From positions 1-37,551 of the forward strand of contig JAPPLM010000027.1 in NCBI GenBank assembly GCA_028874195.1: a stretch of 37,551 bases of DNA. Reading direction: 5' to 3'. The notes under the pieces were generated by a model. That model ran no database searches. It was not told the origin of the DNA and saw nothing but the letters and a program-made list of their open reading frames with translations. This DNA comes from Chloroflexota bacterium. Its GTDB lineage: Bacteria > Chloroflexota > UBA11872 > VXOZ01. Made by a program: the position numbers and the translations under genes. Each line of letters starts with the position of its first letter. The first letter of the stretch is position 1. Below, in pieces: positions 14,174 to 23,275 of the stretch.

Positions 14174-16279
14174 CTACACGCCCAACTCGTGTGCCAGCCT
14201 TGCGGACGTCAAGGCATCTTCGCGGTAGCGCAGTGCCTGGGGCGCGTTGTACGCGCGGTAGGCAGCGGTCGTACGCCCACACGCCGCCAGCAGCGTTGCC
14301 ATGCTGATCGGCTCCCGTTGGTGGTTGTGGGGCGTCCAGATCACGAGGTGGCGCGGGGCGACGAGCGCCGCTACGTCACAAATGTCGAACTCTTGCAGCA
14401 CGCCAAAGAGGAACCAAGACGCATCGTACGCGTAGTATTCGTTCTCCACCAGCCAGCGGTACGAAGCCAGACATTCGTGAGCGATAACTCCCGTCGCGCG
14501 CTGGTCCAGCGCGGCGGCAAACAGCGCGAGCAGGGCGCCGCCTCCGCATCCTCCGAGCACGACGCTCTTGGCAGCGGTGGCTGGGATGGCCGCCAGCGCG
14601 TCCATGCCGCGCATGATGTCCTGCACGCGCATTCCCAACAGGGGACGAGCCTGCAAGAAGCCCATATAGGCTACTTTGTGGCTGATGTGCCCGTTGTCGC
14701 TCGTAGCAGGATTATCCGTGATTGGGAAGCCTGTTTCTCCTATACCTCTCGGGTCCAGCGCCAAGGACGTAATGCCGCGCACCGCCAAGGCATCGAGCAA
14801 CACTCCGGTGCTCTCCGAGTCCTTGCCCGCCTCGTCTATCCAGAGCAGCACCGTGTCTTCCTGGGCGCCGACCGGGGTGCGCAGGACGCAAGGGATGAGG
14901 ATGCCGGGCTCCGATTCGAAGACGACGCGCTCGCGCTGCATGCGTTCACTGGAATCGAGAGGGACACGGGTGAGATCCAAGTCGCCAGACAACGAAGAAG
15001 CGGAGAGCACACGGCGCACGCGCTCGCGCACGACCTGTTGGTACTTCGCGGCCTCGCTCTCGCTGCCGACTTCGGGCAGCGCCGGGTTCATGTCTGCCAG
15101 GAGCCTGCGGTTGAGCGTGAATACGGTCTCGCTGCCCAATTCGTAGACGTTGCCCGTTTCCGTGCACCAGAGCGTCTCATCCGGCTCTAGCGTGATCTCC
15201 GTCTCGCCGCTGCCTTCCTCTTCTTTGTCGAATAAGCGGTTGAACCACGCGTATGCGGCTTGGCGCATGGGGAGATGGTACCCATGGTTCTGCTCCGCCA
15301 CGGCCAGCGTGAGGTGGTCGGGAACGTCCAGGACCGTGTAAACACGTTTCGCGCTCTCGACGGTTTTACGCGCACCCGCTAGCGGAAAGTAGTCGCCGGT
15401 GGCAGCGCCTACACAGAGGGGGCGCGGCGCCACCAACGTCAGGTACTCCGCATGGTCGAGGCCCACGGCCAGTTGCCCGAAGAGATTCTGCTCGGCGTCT
15501 TGGGGACCAACGCTATCCAGGAGCGCGGGAAACCCGGCAATGTAGCAGGTGGGCATGGCCGCCGTCACCCGGTCGTCGAAAGGCACGTAGTAGGCGGTGT
15601 TCGTGCCGCCGCCGGATACGCCGGTGCAGCCGATGCGGGCCGGATCGACGTCATCCCGCGAGAGGAGATAGTCCAGGGCGCGAATGCTATCCCAGATCAT
15701 GTATTGCGCGAGATTAATCCCCAGGAGCAAACACTGGGCGCCCATGTTGCTGTGCTCGCGGGTGGACGCGGTGAAAGCCGAATCCTTCTTGACCGGGTCC
15801 CAGTACTGCCAGCGCTCGCCTTGGCCGAGCGGATCGTACGCCAGCACGAGGTAGCCTTTCTCGGCAAAGCCGGCCGGCGTGCGCTGGTAGCTGTCCCACG
15901 CTTTGCCGTTCCGGCTGTGGCCGAGCGGGAAGAGGATGCCCGGATAGGGTGGGGCGTGCCGTTTGGGTACGTAGACGAGTGCGGTCACATAGAAGCGGGG
16001 ACGGCTCTCGAAGACTATTTTGTAGATGGTGTAACGTTCTCGTTCCAGCTTGCCTACCGCGCGCGTATTGAGCGGTGTCCTCTCCGGGAACGGCCCGATG
16101 GCCTGCTCAAAGTTGGACATCAATTGAGCCCGCCGCAGTTCCCATTGTTCTTGGGTCTTCACGGCTGCACGTGACTTCTCAGCATGATCGAACAGCATGT
16201 GGGCTTGCTGGATCAAATAGGTGTGGAGCATGTCCGCGGGGATTGTGTCGGCGGCGTACGGTGCGGTGGATATTGCCAT
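14174..16279 (-). CDS. double-domain alpha/beta hydrolase (acetyl xylan esterase-like)
   Basis: This 701-residue protein contains two alpha/beta-hydrolase units. The first (about 80-350) is like the AXE1/glucuronoyl-esterase group. It has GHSRNGKAWDS and YDPLGQGER, a nucleophile elbow GVSGGG with Ser222, an acid-side LDVPDHLTLA and a histidine in EQNHGYHLP. The second (about 450-690) repeats the plan with LDPRGIGETG, but its elbow reads GGCGGG with Cys578 where serine is expected. There is no signal peptide, so it is probably cytosolic. The family deacetylates or de-esterifies sugars, and the substrate is not evident. REP repeats follow its stop. Confidence 0.75.
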   Translation of the reverse strand: MAISTAPYAADTIPADMLHTYLIQQAHMLFDHAEKSRAAVKTQEQWELRRAQLMSNFEQAIGPFPERTPLNTRAVGKLERERYTIYKIVFESRPRFYVTALVYVPKRHAPPYPGILFPLGHSRNGKAWDSYQRTPAGFAEKGYLVLAYDPLGQGERWQYWDPVKKDSAFTASTREHSNMGAQCLLLGINLAQYMIWDSIRALDYLLSRDDVDPARIGCTGVSGGGTNTAYYVPFDDRVTAAMPTCYIAGFPALLDSVGPQDAEQNLFGQLAVGLDHAEYLTLVAPRPLCVGAATGDYFPLAGARKTVESAKRVYTVLDVPDHLTLAVAEQNHGYHLPMRQAAYAWFNRLFDKEEEGSGETEITLEPDETLWCTETGNVYELGSETVFTLNRRLLADMNPALPEVGSESEAAKYQQVVRERVRRVLSASSLSGDLDLTRVPLDSSERMQRERVVFESEPGILIPCVLRTPVGAQEDTVLLWIDEAGKDSESTGVLLDALAVRGITSLALDPRGIGETGFPITDNPATSDNGHISHKVAYMGFLQARPLLGMRVQDIMRGMDALAAIPATAAKSVVLGGCGGGALLALFAAALDQRATGVIAHECLASYRWLVENEYYAYDASWFLFGVLQEFDICDVAALVAPRHLVIWTPHNHQREPISMATLLAACGRTTAAYRAYNAPQALRYREDALTSARLAHELGV

Positions 16280-16359
16280 CGGGGGATCATCCCTTCTTGT
16301 GGTACACGCGAGACTCTCTCCTCAAAACGAGTATAGGTGCTGCCTTCTTGCGCCGTCAA

Positions 16360-16396
16360 TTGACATGCGCGACCTACAAAAAAGCGCAGATGTCAA
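16360..16396 (-). terminator. stem-loop after the VC0807-like gene
   Basis: TTGACATGCGC (16360-16370) pairs with GCGC and ATGTCAA at 16384-16396, with a two-base bulge. The minus-strand loop contains TTTTTT. It starts six bases after the stop of the membrane protein gene and could terminate it before the hydrolase gene. Confidence 0.5.
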
Positions 16397-16401
16397 TAGA
16401 T

Positions 16402-17106
16402 CTAGCGCTGGCGGAAGATCTGCTCCAGCTCCATGCCCGTGACATTCCGAATGCCGACGACGGTGTAGATGATGGCTATGGTGAGGATGATGATGGCCGG
16501 CACGGATATCACGGGAAAACTCAGGGCCGTCATCTTGCCTAACTCTTCGTTGAAGGCAACGGTTCCGGGCTGACTAACCACGACAAGACGTGCCAGCACG
16601 TAGTTCAAGAGGGCAGAGAGGAAGAATGAACCTGCCACGATGAACGTGGCGTTCACCAGTCGTTTTTCATAGGCCGGCCGCGTGCGGCGTGCGTCGAGTG
16701 CGGCGTTCACCGCGGCGCTGTCGATGACTTGGTTCAAGAGGATGGAGAGCAGCGAAAACCGGGTCTTCAGCGAGCCGAGCACCGCTATGCCGATGACCAG
16801 CGGCACGGCTCCCTCCTTGACGGCTATCCACCTGGGATCGAGCTTGAGCAACCCGATGCCGCCCGTGAGCAGGATGCCGACGATGCCGACAATTGGGAGA
16901 AAGTTGAGCGTGCGCCGCTGCGAATAGTCGAAGATGCCGTATGCCAAAGGGAACGCCAGCGCGACCAGAAGACCGTACATCGGCCCTAACCACTCGTCGC
17001 TGCTGAAACGCATCAGGATGATTACCGGGATGACGATGTTCAGGAGAATGCTGAGCAGTGGGTTTTCGCGTTTTGGGCGGGAGTCGCTTTGAGCGGATTC
17101 GTTCAT
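16402..17106 (-). CDS. VC0807-like integral membrane protein
   Basis: This roughly 234-residue membrane protein has about six hydrophobic segments and a polar N-terminus. Characteristic segments are ENPLLSILLNIVIPVIILMRFS, LGPMYGLLVALAFPLAYGIFDY and a GGIGLLKLDPRWIAVKEGAVPLVIG stretch, which resemble the VC0807 family of unknown function. No transport or enzyme motif is visible. The ATG at 17106 follows an in-frame TTG, and a good promoter lies 36 bases upstream. It appears to be transcribed alone. Confidence 0.6.
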   Translation of the reverse strand: MNESAQSDSRPKRENPLLSILLNIVIPVIILMRFSSDEWLGPMYGLLVALAFPLAYGIFDYSQRRTLNFLPIVGIVGILLTGGIGLLKLDPRWIAVKEGAVPLVIGIAVLGSLKTRFSLLSILLNQVIDSAAVNAALDARRTRPAYEKRLVNATFIVAGSFFLSALLNYVLARLVVVSQPGTVAFNEELGKMTALSFPVISVPAIIILTIAIIYTVVGIRNVTGMELEQIFRQR

Positions 17107-17141
17107 CAAGGATTGGCCTTACGTTGCATAGTTGCGGTCCG

Positions 17142-17169
17142 TATATATGATAGTACATTGTGGTGCCAA
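17142..17169 (-). promoter_or_regulatory. sigma-70-like promoter of the VC0807-like gene
   Basis: On the minus strand TTGGCA (17169-17164) and TATATA (17147-17142) are 16 bases apart, and the -10 is 35 bases before the ATG at 17106. Confidence 0.5.
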
Positions 17170-17224
17170 GAGACGGGAGTAAGCCAAATGCTGTCACATT
17201 AACCATTGCGGCGGGGAACATGGC

Positions 17225-17431
17225 GCCCTTCGACAAACTCACAGTGTCCCGCATCCCGGTAGCGCAGGCCCTTTGGCAGGCTCAGGACAGGTTTGTAACC
17301 CCGTATCGAGTACGGGGCAGGCTCTGCGCTTGCTGGAGGATCAAGCCTCGTATACCTTCTCTCTCATGCGGCAATGTCGGACAATGTGCCTGGCACTGCT
17401 TGCTCAGGCGAGGGACAAGCCCCCGCGCTAC
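17225..17431. repeat. non-coding gap with mosaic short repeats
   Basis: The gene-free stretch 17170-17585 holds a degenerate CTTCGACAAACTCA repeat at about 17228. It also holds a 7-bp stem hairpin CCCCGTA/TACGGGG at 17299-17317 and GGGACAAGCCCCCGCGCTAC at 17412-17431. The last recurs nearly unchanged at 18794-18813 and 37425-37444. No conserved open frame was seen. Confidence 0.5.
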
Positions 17432-17585
17432 GGTTCGTTAGAGAGGCTCGATCTTGCACGGCAAGAATGCAGCAATCGAGTTCAGGCGCTTTCTTGCGCT
17501 CATTTGGCGTTTGACGGCAAGATATGAGTGTGGACGCCCAGGTAAGGTATCAACTTAGTGAAGCCCGAGGAGTGACGATTCACCG

Positions 17586-18560
17586 ATGGTGCGCCAACTG
17601 GCTAGAACTACGCTCAAGACCGGGGAACGGATGCAGTGCCTGCTGGTCAAAGAACCGGAGGAGAGCTGGGCGGAAGACGTGCAGCGCTTGCTCGTGCATA
17701 AGCGCGACCACGTGCAGTGGCATATTGCCCGCTCCATCGCGGGACCGCTCGATGCGCTGGAGACGCGTTTCTACCTGGGTGTGGTCGGCGGGGAAGCGGT
17801 CGGCAACATCATGACGGTGGAACACGGCGGCATCGGCATCCTCGGCCATGTCTTTACGCATCCCGATCACCGGCGTAAGGGCATCGCGAGCCGCATCATG
17901 GCCAGTCAAATGCAGGACTTTCAGGAGCGGGACGGACGGGTGCTCACTCTTGGCACCGGTTTTGATTCGCCGCCCTACTGGATCTATCACAGCTTTGGCT
18001 TTCGGAGCATCGTCGCAGGCAGCGGCGCCATGTGGTATTGGAAGCAGCCGGAACAGGCGGCAGAACTCTGGCGCGCCCCACCCACCGGCGTTGCGGCTCC
18101 GCTGTGGCAGCATTGGCCGCTGGTCAACCTGCTATGCACGCAGCCGGCTGGCGACCGCCTGCGACACGCCGCGCGCCGCCTGTGGGGCCCGCGCAATTTC
18201 GAAGGCGACTTCACGCGGTACAAACGCGATCTCGAAGCGGAAAACTCATCCATCGTGGCGCGCGTGTTGGAAAACGAGGCAGGACTGGTCGTAGGCTGGG
18301 CGAGCCTGGAGGACGATCCGCTTTGGGGCGGGGCGGCGGCCTTGCTCGACGTTTTGATGCATCCGACGGCGTGGCACGCGGCGGGAGACTTGCTAACCGC
18401 CCTGCCGCTACCGGCAAAACCAATCTTCGCTTACGCCGATCAGGACTCGCCCAAGAATGAACTATTGGATGCGCACGGCTTCACCCAAGTAGCCTCCTGG
18501 CCTGATTGGCTTCCCGTGGATGGCGAAAGGCACGGCGTCAATTGCTGGCTGCGGCGGTAA
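17586..18560 (+). CDS. GNAT-family N-acetyltransferase
   Basis: The protein has 324 residues. The N-terminal half carries a GNAT fold with the acetyl-CoA motif A, HVFTHPDHRRKGIASRIM, where Arg-Arg-Lys-Gly-Ile-Ala is at 96-101. It also has a GIGILGHVFTHP strand and the PPYWIYHSFGFRSI motif B region. The C-terminal half (about 215-320) again looks like a GNAT-like strand-helix pattern (VVGWASLEDDP, LLDAHGFTQVASW) but lacks a clear RxxGxG/A loop, so it is probably a degenerate second domain. The substrate is unknown. GAGGAG lies 14 bases before the ATG. An alternative ATG at 17631 follows GGGGA, but the lost residues look like part of the fold. Confidence 0.8.
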   Translation: MVRQLARTTLKTGERMQCLLVKEPEESWAEDVQRLLVHKRDHVQWHIARSIAGPLDALETRFYLGVVGGEAVGNIMTVEHGGIGILGHVFTHPDHRRKGIASRIMASQMQDFQERDGRVLTLGTGFDSPPYWIYHSFGFRSIVAGSGAMWYWKQPEQAAELWRAPPTGVAAPLWQHWPLVNLLCTQPAGDRLRHAARRLWGPRNFEGDFTRYKRDLEAENSSIVARVLENEAGLVVGWASLEDDPLWGGAAALLDVLMHPTAWHAAGDLLTALPLPAKPIFAYADQDSPKNELLDAHGFTQVASWPDWLPVDGERHGVNCWLRR

Positions 18561-18652
18561 ATTGCCCTCGAGCGCAAGAGCCGGCAATGCCTCCGCTTTC
18601 CTTGGATAGATTCACACCTCTCCTTGTCGGGCTCCACGGTATCGTTCAGAGT

Positions 18653-18676
18653 AGGGGCACGATATATCGTGCCCCT
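18653..18676. repeat. perfect 24-bp palindrome (GTAGGGGC family)
   Basis: AGGGGCACGATA is followed by its exact complement. It lies 90 bases after the acetyltransferase stop and may terminate it, though no T-run follows. It shares the GTAGGGGC outer arm with 1545-1572. Confidence 0.65.
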
Positions 18677-18793
18677 GCCGCGCAATCAGCCGTCGAAGTG
18701 CATCCGTCACTACCGTGCAAGTGGGAGTCCAGCTTCTCTCATCATACTGCGCGTGCTTCAGAGGAGAGTGTTGCCTGGACACCATCCGGAGCG

Positions 18794-18884
18794 GGGACAA
18801 GCCTCCGCGCTACAATCCTTTACCCTACCAAGGCAAGCTCCACTGTCTTGGGTGATTGACTGGATATGCTATCATAATTATTGA
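18794..18884 (+). promoter_or_regulatory. repeat copy plus AT-rich probable promoter before the SBP cluster
   Basis: The gap 18561-18958 contains GGGACAAGCCTCCGCGCTAC at 18794-18813. It also contains an AT-rich stretch at 18848-18884 with several promoter-like hexamers: TTGGGT with TATCAT at 16 spacing, and TTGACT at 18856. Which pair is used cannot be decided, but this is the only AT-rich region before the three binding-protein genes. Confidence 0.35.
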
Positions 18885-18958
18885 TGGGCAAGAAAACAGG
18901 CAGAACGGGTATGCGTTTGTGACAAGCGACAATGGCAAGACCATAAAGGGAGCCTACA

Positions 18959-20236
18959 ATGCTTACACGACGTGCCTTGATAGCGAGCACAGCGGCGCTG
19001 GCGGCCGGGTGTAGCTCTCTTGAATCGGCATTCTCCGTGCCGAACCAGCCTCGAACAATCGATCTGACGTGGATTTCGGAGGCGTATGGAGGATTCCGCG
19101 AACGGGGACTCGGGCCGAATGGTCTTGAAGAAACGCTCAAACATATAGTGGCAGCGCTGGAGGAGGACATCGAGAATCCGAATGGACCTGCAAAGGCACG
19201 CTATACCCTGACATCACGCTTCGTGCGCTCGGAAAATGCGGATCCCCCGCTGCAGAGTATTGATGATGTTATCGCCTGGTACGGAGGCTTGGAGGCCGAC
19301 CTCCTGTCTGTGCCGCCCTTTCTTGCCCAATTGCTAGGGGAGCGAGGCGTGATCTTGTCTTTAGACCAGCTAGTCTCAGCAGATGGGTCCGAGTTCACTG
19401 ACGCCATATACCCCTACCTTCTCGATCACTTTCGGTCCGATGGCGGGCTCTTTGCTCTGCCGGTAGATGCGGGCCCAACGATGATTCACTACAACCCAAG
19501 AGTCTTGTCCCAGGATGACGTGAGCAGGATAAATGAGGGTTGGCACTGGGATGACATGGTGGAAATTGCCGAGAAACTGACCGAACGCGATGAAAACGGA
19601 GAGGTGCAGCGCTGGGGACTGATCACACAGCATCAAGGATACTGGTGGGCGCTGTGGCAGAACGAAGCGGAGCTGGCCGACCCAATTACGAATCAGTGTC
19701 GGCTTCTGGAGCCGGCGGCCATTGAAGCGCTGCAATTTTGCCACGACTTGATACACACGCATCAGGTCTCACCGCCTGTGACGAGTTTCGACGCTTGGAG
19801 CGCCTTCCAGAGCGGGTCTTGGCCGCCGATGTTCTTTTCGTCCGTGCAAGGCAATTGGAGTTCGGATAACCGCTGGGCGGCCCTGCCACGGGGCAAGCAG
19901 CACAGCGTGCCGGTGATTGGAAACATGGGTATCGCCATCACCGATAGGGCCCAGAACACGGAGGCAGCGTTTACGGCGCTCAAGGGTCTGGTTGGTGTCA
20001 TGCAGCGTTTTGTGGAAGTGCCGGCGCAGAAGGAAGCAATCACCCGGCTGGGCGATTTTCGCAAGACTTTGCTTCCCGCTGAGATTGCGGCTTTCCAGCA
20101 CTCGATGGAACACGGACGGGCGATACCCTTTAGCCGAGCCATGTGGACTGCTATGCGCGCGCTAGAGGAGGGCATCGTGCGGGGTGACGACGTTCTTACT
20201 GCGGTGAACGACGCCTGTTCCTCGCTGCAAGCGTAA
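18959..20236 (+). CDS. Tat-type sugar-binding lipoprotein, paralogue 1
   Basis: This 425-residue extracellular solute-binding protein (family 1-like) begins MLTRRALIASTAALAAGC. A twin-arginine motif precedes a short hydrophobic helix and a lipobox with Cys18, so it is predicted to be exported folded and lipid-anchored. The mature part has ADLLSVPPFLAQLLGERGVILSLDQ, the GGLFALPVDAGPTMIHYNP sugar-pocket strand, WHWDDMVEIAEKLT and RWGLITQHQGYWWALWQNEA. It ends in a helix GIVRGDDVLTAVNDACSSL typical of the family. AAAGGGAG precedes the ATG. It is followed at 31 bases by paralogue 2, to which it is clearly related but divergent. No permease or ATPase gene follows. Confidence 0.85.
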   Translation: MLTRRALIASTAALAAGCSSLESAFSVPNQPRTIDLTWISEAYGGFRERGLGPNGLEETLKHIVAALEEDIENPNGPAKARYTLTSRFVRSENADPPLQSIDDVIAWYGGLEADLLSVPPFLAQLLGERGVILSLDQLVSADGSEFTDAIYPYLLDHFRSDGGLFALPVDAGPTMIHYNPRVLSQDDVSRINEGWHWDDMVEIAEKLTERDENGEVQRWGLITQHQGYWWALWQNEAELADPITNQCRLLEPAAIEALQFCHDLIHTHQVSPPVTSFDAWSAFQSGSWPPMFFSSVQGNWSSDNRWAALPRGKQHSVPVIGNMGIAITDRAQNTEAAFTALKGLVGVMQRFVEVPAQKEAITRLGDFRKTLLPAEIAAFQHSMEHGRAIPFSRAMWTAMRALEEGIVRGDDVLTAVNDACSSLQA

Positions 20237-20267
20237 AGCTGACCGCAGATATGAAAGGATCAGTGCC

Positions 20268-21554
20268 ATGCTTACACGACGCGCCTTGCTAGCGAGCACA
20301 GCAGCGCTGGCGGCCGGTTGCGGGCCGCTCAGATCATCTTCGGATCTGCCCAGTGGGCCGGAGGCCGCCGCGCTCACGTGGTACACCTTTTCGTTTAGCG
20401 GCCTATTTGTCCCAAATGGCTCATTTGAACAGCCGCAAGAGAGGCTGCCAAAGATTGTAGCCGCGATGGGGGAGGATGTAGAAAATCCCAACGGCCCCGT
20501 GCGCGGAAATTACTCCTTGTCGCCGCGTGTCATAGGCCGCGACGACTATCCGGATCCGCCGCCCAGGAACCAAGACGAATTTGCGGAGTGGATCGGCGGC
20601 ATCAATACGGACCTCCTGTCTATCAGTCCCAGTATGGCGGAATCCTTGGGGAGGCGGGGCGTGATATTGCCCTTAGAGCGCTTCATCGCCGCTGATGATC
20701 AGGACCTTGCGGATACGTTTTACCCTTATGTGCTCGATCAATTTCGAGGAGAGGGTGGGCTTTTCGCTCTGCCAATAGACGCGGATCCGCTTCTGCTCAA
20801 TTACAACCCGGCTCACTTTGCGGCGCAGGGGATTCCATCGCCGGACGAGAGCTGGGACTGGGACGACCTGATAGCAAACGCGGTAAAGCTGACCCAGCGG
20901 GACGACGACGGGAACGTGACGCGTTGGGGGCTCGTCCCGCATTTTCATGGATTGTGGTGGGCGCTATGGCAGAACGAGGCGGAAGTGCTTGGTCCGGTGA
21001 CTGGGCAGTGCCGGCTGCAAGAGCCGGCCGCCACCGCAGCCCTACAATTCTGCCATGACCTGTTCCACACCCATCGCGTCGCGCCACCGGTGGCCGGGAG
21101 AGAGTTGTGGGATATCTATAGCTTGCCGCCGGATGTATTTCCAGCCATGTTCTTTAGTCAAGTCACTCGGGCGCATAGATACGAGTACCGTTTGGCAGAA
21201 TTGCCCCAGGGCAAAGTGCGCAGCGTGCCGGTCTCTGCCGACATGGGCCTCGCCATTCATGCCCGTTCTGGACAAACCGACGCAGCATATACGGCACTTA
21301 AGGGTCTTTTGCAAACGATGCAACGCTTCGTTGCCGTGCCAGCACAGATAGAGGCCGTCGCGCGGCTGGGAGAGATACGGCCAAGTCTCCTCCCAGAAGA
21401 AGTGGCGGCTATTCAGCGGTCCATGGAGCATGGACGCGCGCTCACGTGGGGCGATGGGGCAGGGCATGCCATGCAGCACGTGGTCGACGGCCTCGCGCGC
21501 GGTGATGAAGTGGCTACCGTGGTGAACGAGGCCTGCGCCATAGTGGAAGAGTAG
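20268..21554 (+). CDS. Tat-type sugar-binding lipoprotein, paralogue 2
   Basis: This 428-residue member of the tandem family has a signal segment MLTRRALLASTAALAAGC, with the lipobox cysteine at 18. Marker segments are TDLLSISPSMAESLGRRGVILPLERFIAADDQDL, YPYVLDQFRGEGGLFALPIDADPLLLNYNP and SVPVSADMGLAIHARSGQTDAAYTALKGLLQTMQRF. It is closely similar to paralogue 3 and less so to paralogue 1. AAAGGAT lies before the ATG. The expected role is capture of a sugar or related solute for an ABC importer encoded elsewhere. Confidence 0.85.
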   Translation: MLTRRALLASTAALAAGCGPLRSSSDLPSGPEAAALTWYTFSFSGLFVPNGSFEQPQERLPKIVAAMGEDVENPNGPVRGNYSLSPRVIGRDDYPDPPPRNQDEFAEWIGGINTDLLSISPSMAESLGRRGVILPLERFIAADDQDLADTFYPYVLDQFRGEGGLFALPIDADPLLLNYNPAHFAAQGIPSPDESWDWDDLIANAVKLTQRDDDGNVTRWGLVPHFHGLWWALWQNEAEVLGPVTGQCRLQEPAATAALQFCHDLFHTHRVAPPVAGRELWDIYSLPPDVFPAMFFSQVTRAHRYEYRLAELPQGKVRSVPVSADMGLAIHARSGQTDAAYTALKGLLQTMQRFVAVPAQIEAVARLGEIRPSLLPEEVAAIQRSMEHGRALTWGDGAGHAMQHVVDGLARGDEVATVVNEACAIVEE

Positions 21555-21598
21555 CGGTACCAGACAGGCCACGATCACGCAAGCGGGAGGCAAATTCT

Positions 21599-21619
21599 CC
21601 CTCTCCCGCTGGGAGAGGG
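21599..21619. repeat. CCCTCTCCC/GGGAGAGGG hairpin repeat
   Basis: A perfect 9-bp stem with loop GCT, followed by TTGGGGTGAGG, lies between paralogues 2 and 3. Sequences of this type are widespread intergenic repeats in bacteria. It may attenuate read-through from paralogue 2 into paralogue 3. Confidence 0.6.
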
Positions 21620-21768
21620 TTGGGGTGAGGATGAACGTCCGTTGCGATGGTGTTAGGAAACAAGGCCATGCGTGTGCGCGGTCGTTTCTCTCACGTAACG
21701 GAACATCTAGGACGAAATTCGCATCCCGTTGTTTGAAGACCAAAGACGGCACCGAAAGGAGCAGTGCT

Positions 21769-23058
21769 ATGCTTACACGACGCGCCTTGCTAGCGAGCAC
21801 AGCAGCGCTGGCGGCCGGCTGCGGGCCGTTCAGGTCTTCATCAGATCTGCCCAGCCAACCGGAGGTGGCCGCGCTCATATGGCGTACGTTTTCGTTTAGC
21901 GGTCTTTACTACCAGCCAAGCTTGACCTTCGAAGAGCCGCAAGAGAAATTGCTGAGAATTGTTGCCACGCTGGAGGAAGACGTAGACAACCCCAACGGTC
22001 CTGCAACCGGTCGTTACACGCTAGCGCCCGGGCTCATCGGCCAAGGAGACTATCCTGACCCTCCGCCCAAGGACGACGATGAGTTTGCCGAATGGATCGA
22101 CAGCATCGAAACTGACCTCTTGTCTATCAGTCCCGATATGGCGGAAACCCTAGGGAAGCGGGGCGTCATACTGCCGTTGGAGCGGTTCATCGCAGCCGAC
22201 GACCAGGACCTCACGGAGACGTTCTACCCCTATGTGCTCGATCAATTTCGCGGTGAAGGCGGTCTCTATGCGCTGCCCATAGACGCGAATCCGCTGCTAC
22301 TCTACTACGACCCCGCCTATCTCAGACTTCGAGGTGTTTCTCCACCAGACGAAACGTGGACCTGGGACGACCTAGCAGCCAATGCGCTGGTACTGACCAG
22401 GCGCGACGAGGAAGGGCAGGTGACGCGGTGGGGTCTCATGCCCCACTTTCGCGGGCTCTGGTGGGCGCTGTGGCAGAACGGGGCAGAGGTGAATGACCCG
22501 GTGACCGGCCGGTGCCGTTTGCAGGACCCGGCCGCCACGGAAGCCCTGCAATTCTTTCACGACCTGCTGCATATCCACCAGGTCGCGCCGCCGGTGGGTG
22601 GGAGAGAGACCTGGGAGTTTTACGGCGGGATGGACGATACGGTGCCGGCGATGTTCATTAGTACAGTCAATCATGAACCAAGGTTTGACTACCGCTTGGC
22701 AGAGCTGCCGCGCGGCAAGGTGCGCAGCGTGCCGGTTTCCGCCCACATGGGTCTTGCCATCCACGCGCGCTCGGGGCAGACCGATGCGGCGTACACGGCT
22801 TTGAAGGGTCTGTTGCAGACGATGCAACGCTTTGTGGGCGTGCCTGCGCAGAGAGAGATGGTAGCGCGGCTGCCAGAGATTTGGCCAACACTGGGGCCCG
22901 CGCAATTGACGGCTCTGCAACAGTCAATGGAATTCGGACGGGCAGCGCCCTGGGACGACCGCGCGTGGCAGGTCATGCAACATATCGTGGACGGCCTCGC
23001 GGGCGGCGATGAAGTGGCGACCGTGGTGAACGATGCGTGCGCAGTGCTGGAGGAATAG
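21769..23058 (+). CDS. Tat-type sugar-binding lipoprotein, paralogue 3
   Basis: The protein has 429 residues from the ATG at 21769. That start has AAAGGAG eight bases upstream and gives the same MLTRRALLASTAALAAGC signal as paralogue 2. Upstream codons in frame back to 21625 lie in the repeat-bearing spacer and are not coding. The mature domain is very close to paralogue 2 (TDLLSISPDMAETLGKRGVILPLERFIAADDQDL, GGLYALPIDANPLLLYYDPAYL, GLAIHARSGQTDAAYTALKG). It probably arose by recent tandem duplication. The function is as for paralogue 2. Differences cluster in loops around the predicted pocket, so ligand range may differ. Confidence 0.85.
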   Translation: MLTRRALLASTAALAAGCGPFRSSSDLPSQPEVAALIWRTFSFSGLYYQPSLTFEEPQEKLLRIVATLEEDVDNPNGPATGRYTLAPGLIGQGDYPDPPPKDDDEFAEWIDSIETDLLSISPDMAETLGKRGVILPLERFIAADDQDLTETFYPYVLDQFRGEGGLYALPIDANPLLLYYDPAYLRLRGVSPPDETWTWDDLAANALVLTRRDEEGQVTRWGLMPHFRGLWWALWQNGAEVNDPVTGRCRLQDPAATEALQFFHDLLHIHQVAPPVGGRETWEFYGGMDDTVPAMFISTVNHEPRFDYRLAELPRGKVRSVPVSAHMGLAIHARSGQTDAAYTALKGLLQTMQRFVGVPAQREMVARLPEIWPTLGPAQLTALQQSMEFGRAAPWDDRAWQVMQHIVDGLAGGDEVATVVNDACAVLEE

Positions 23059-23087
23059 CAGTAACCTGAGAGGATATCTGGAAAGAG

Positions 23088-23127
23088 TATCCGTTCGGCC
23101 TGAGCTTGTCGAAGGATGAACGGATAC
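23088..23127. repeat. CTTCGACAAGCTCAGG-type palindromic repeat, copy 2
   Basis: GTATCCGTTC at 23088-23097 and GAACGGATAC at 23118-23127 form a perfect 10-bp stem around CCTGAGCTTGTCGAAG. It is the reverse complement of the copy at 10347-10388. It lies after the last binding-protein gene and may end that transcription unit. The rest of the gap to 23275 shows nothing further. Confidence 0.8.
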
Positions 23128-23275
23128 TGTCTTTGCGAACGGATTATTGTTTCCGTACGCGTTGCGCTTGCTTCTCTTGGGCCGACAAAAGAGGCCCCAG
23201 TCTGAACGGCGCTTGGCTGAGCGCTTACGAGACACTCTTGAGAACCGAGCGCAACCTTGCGCTGCGGAGCAGTGG

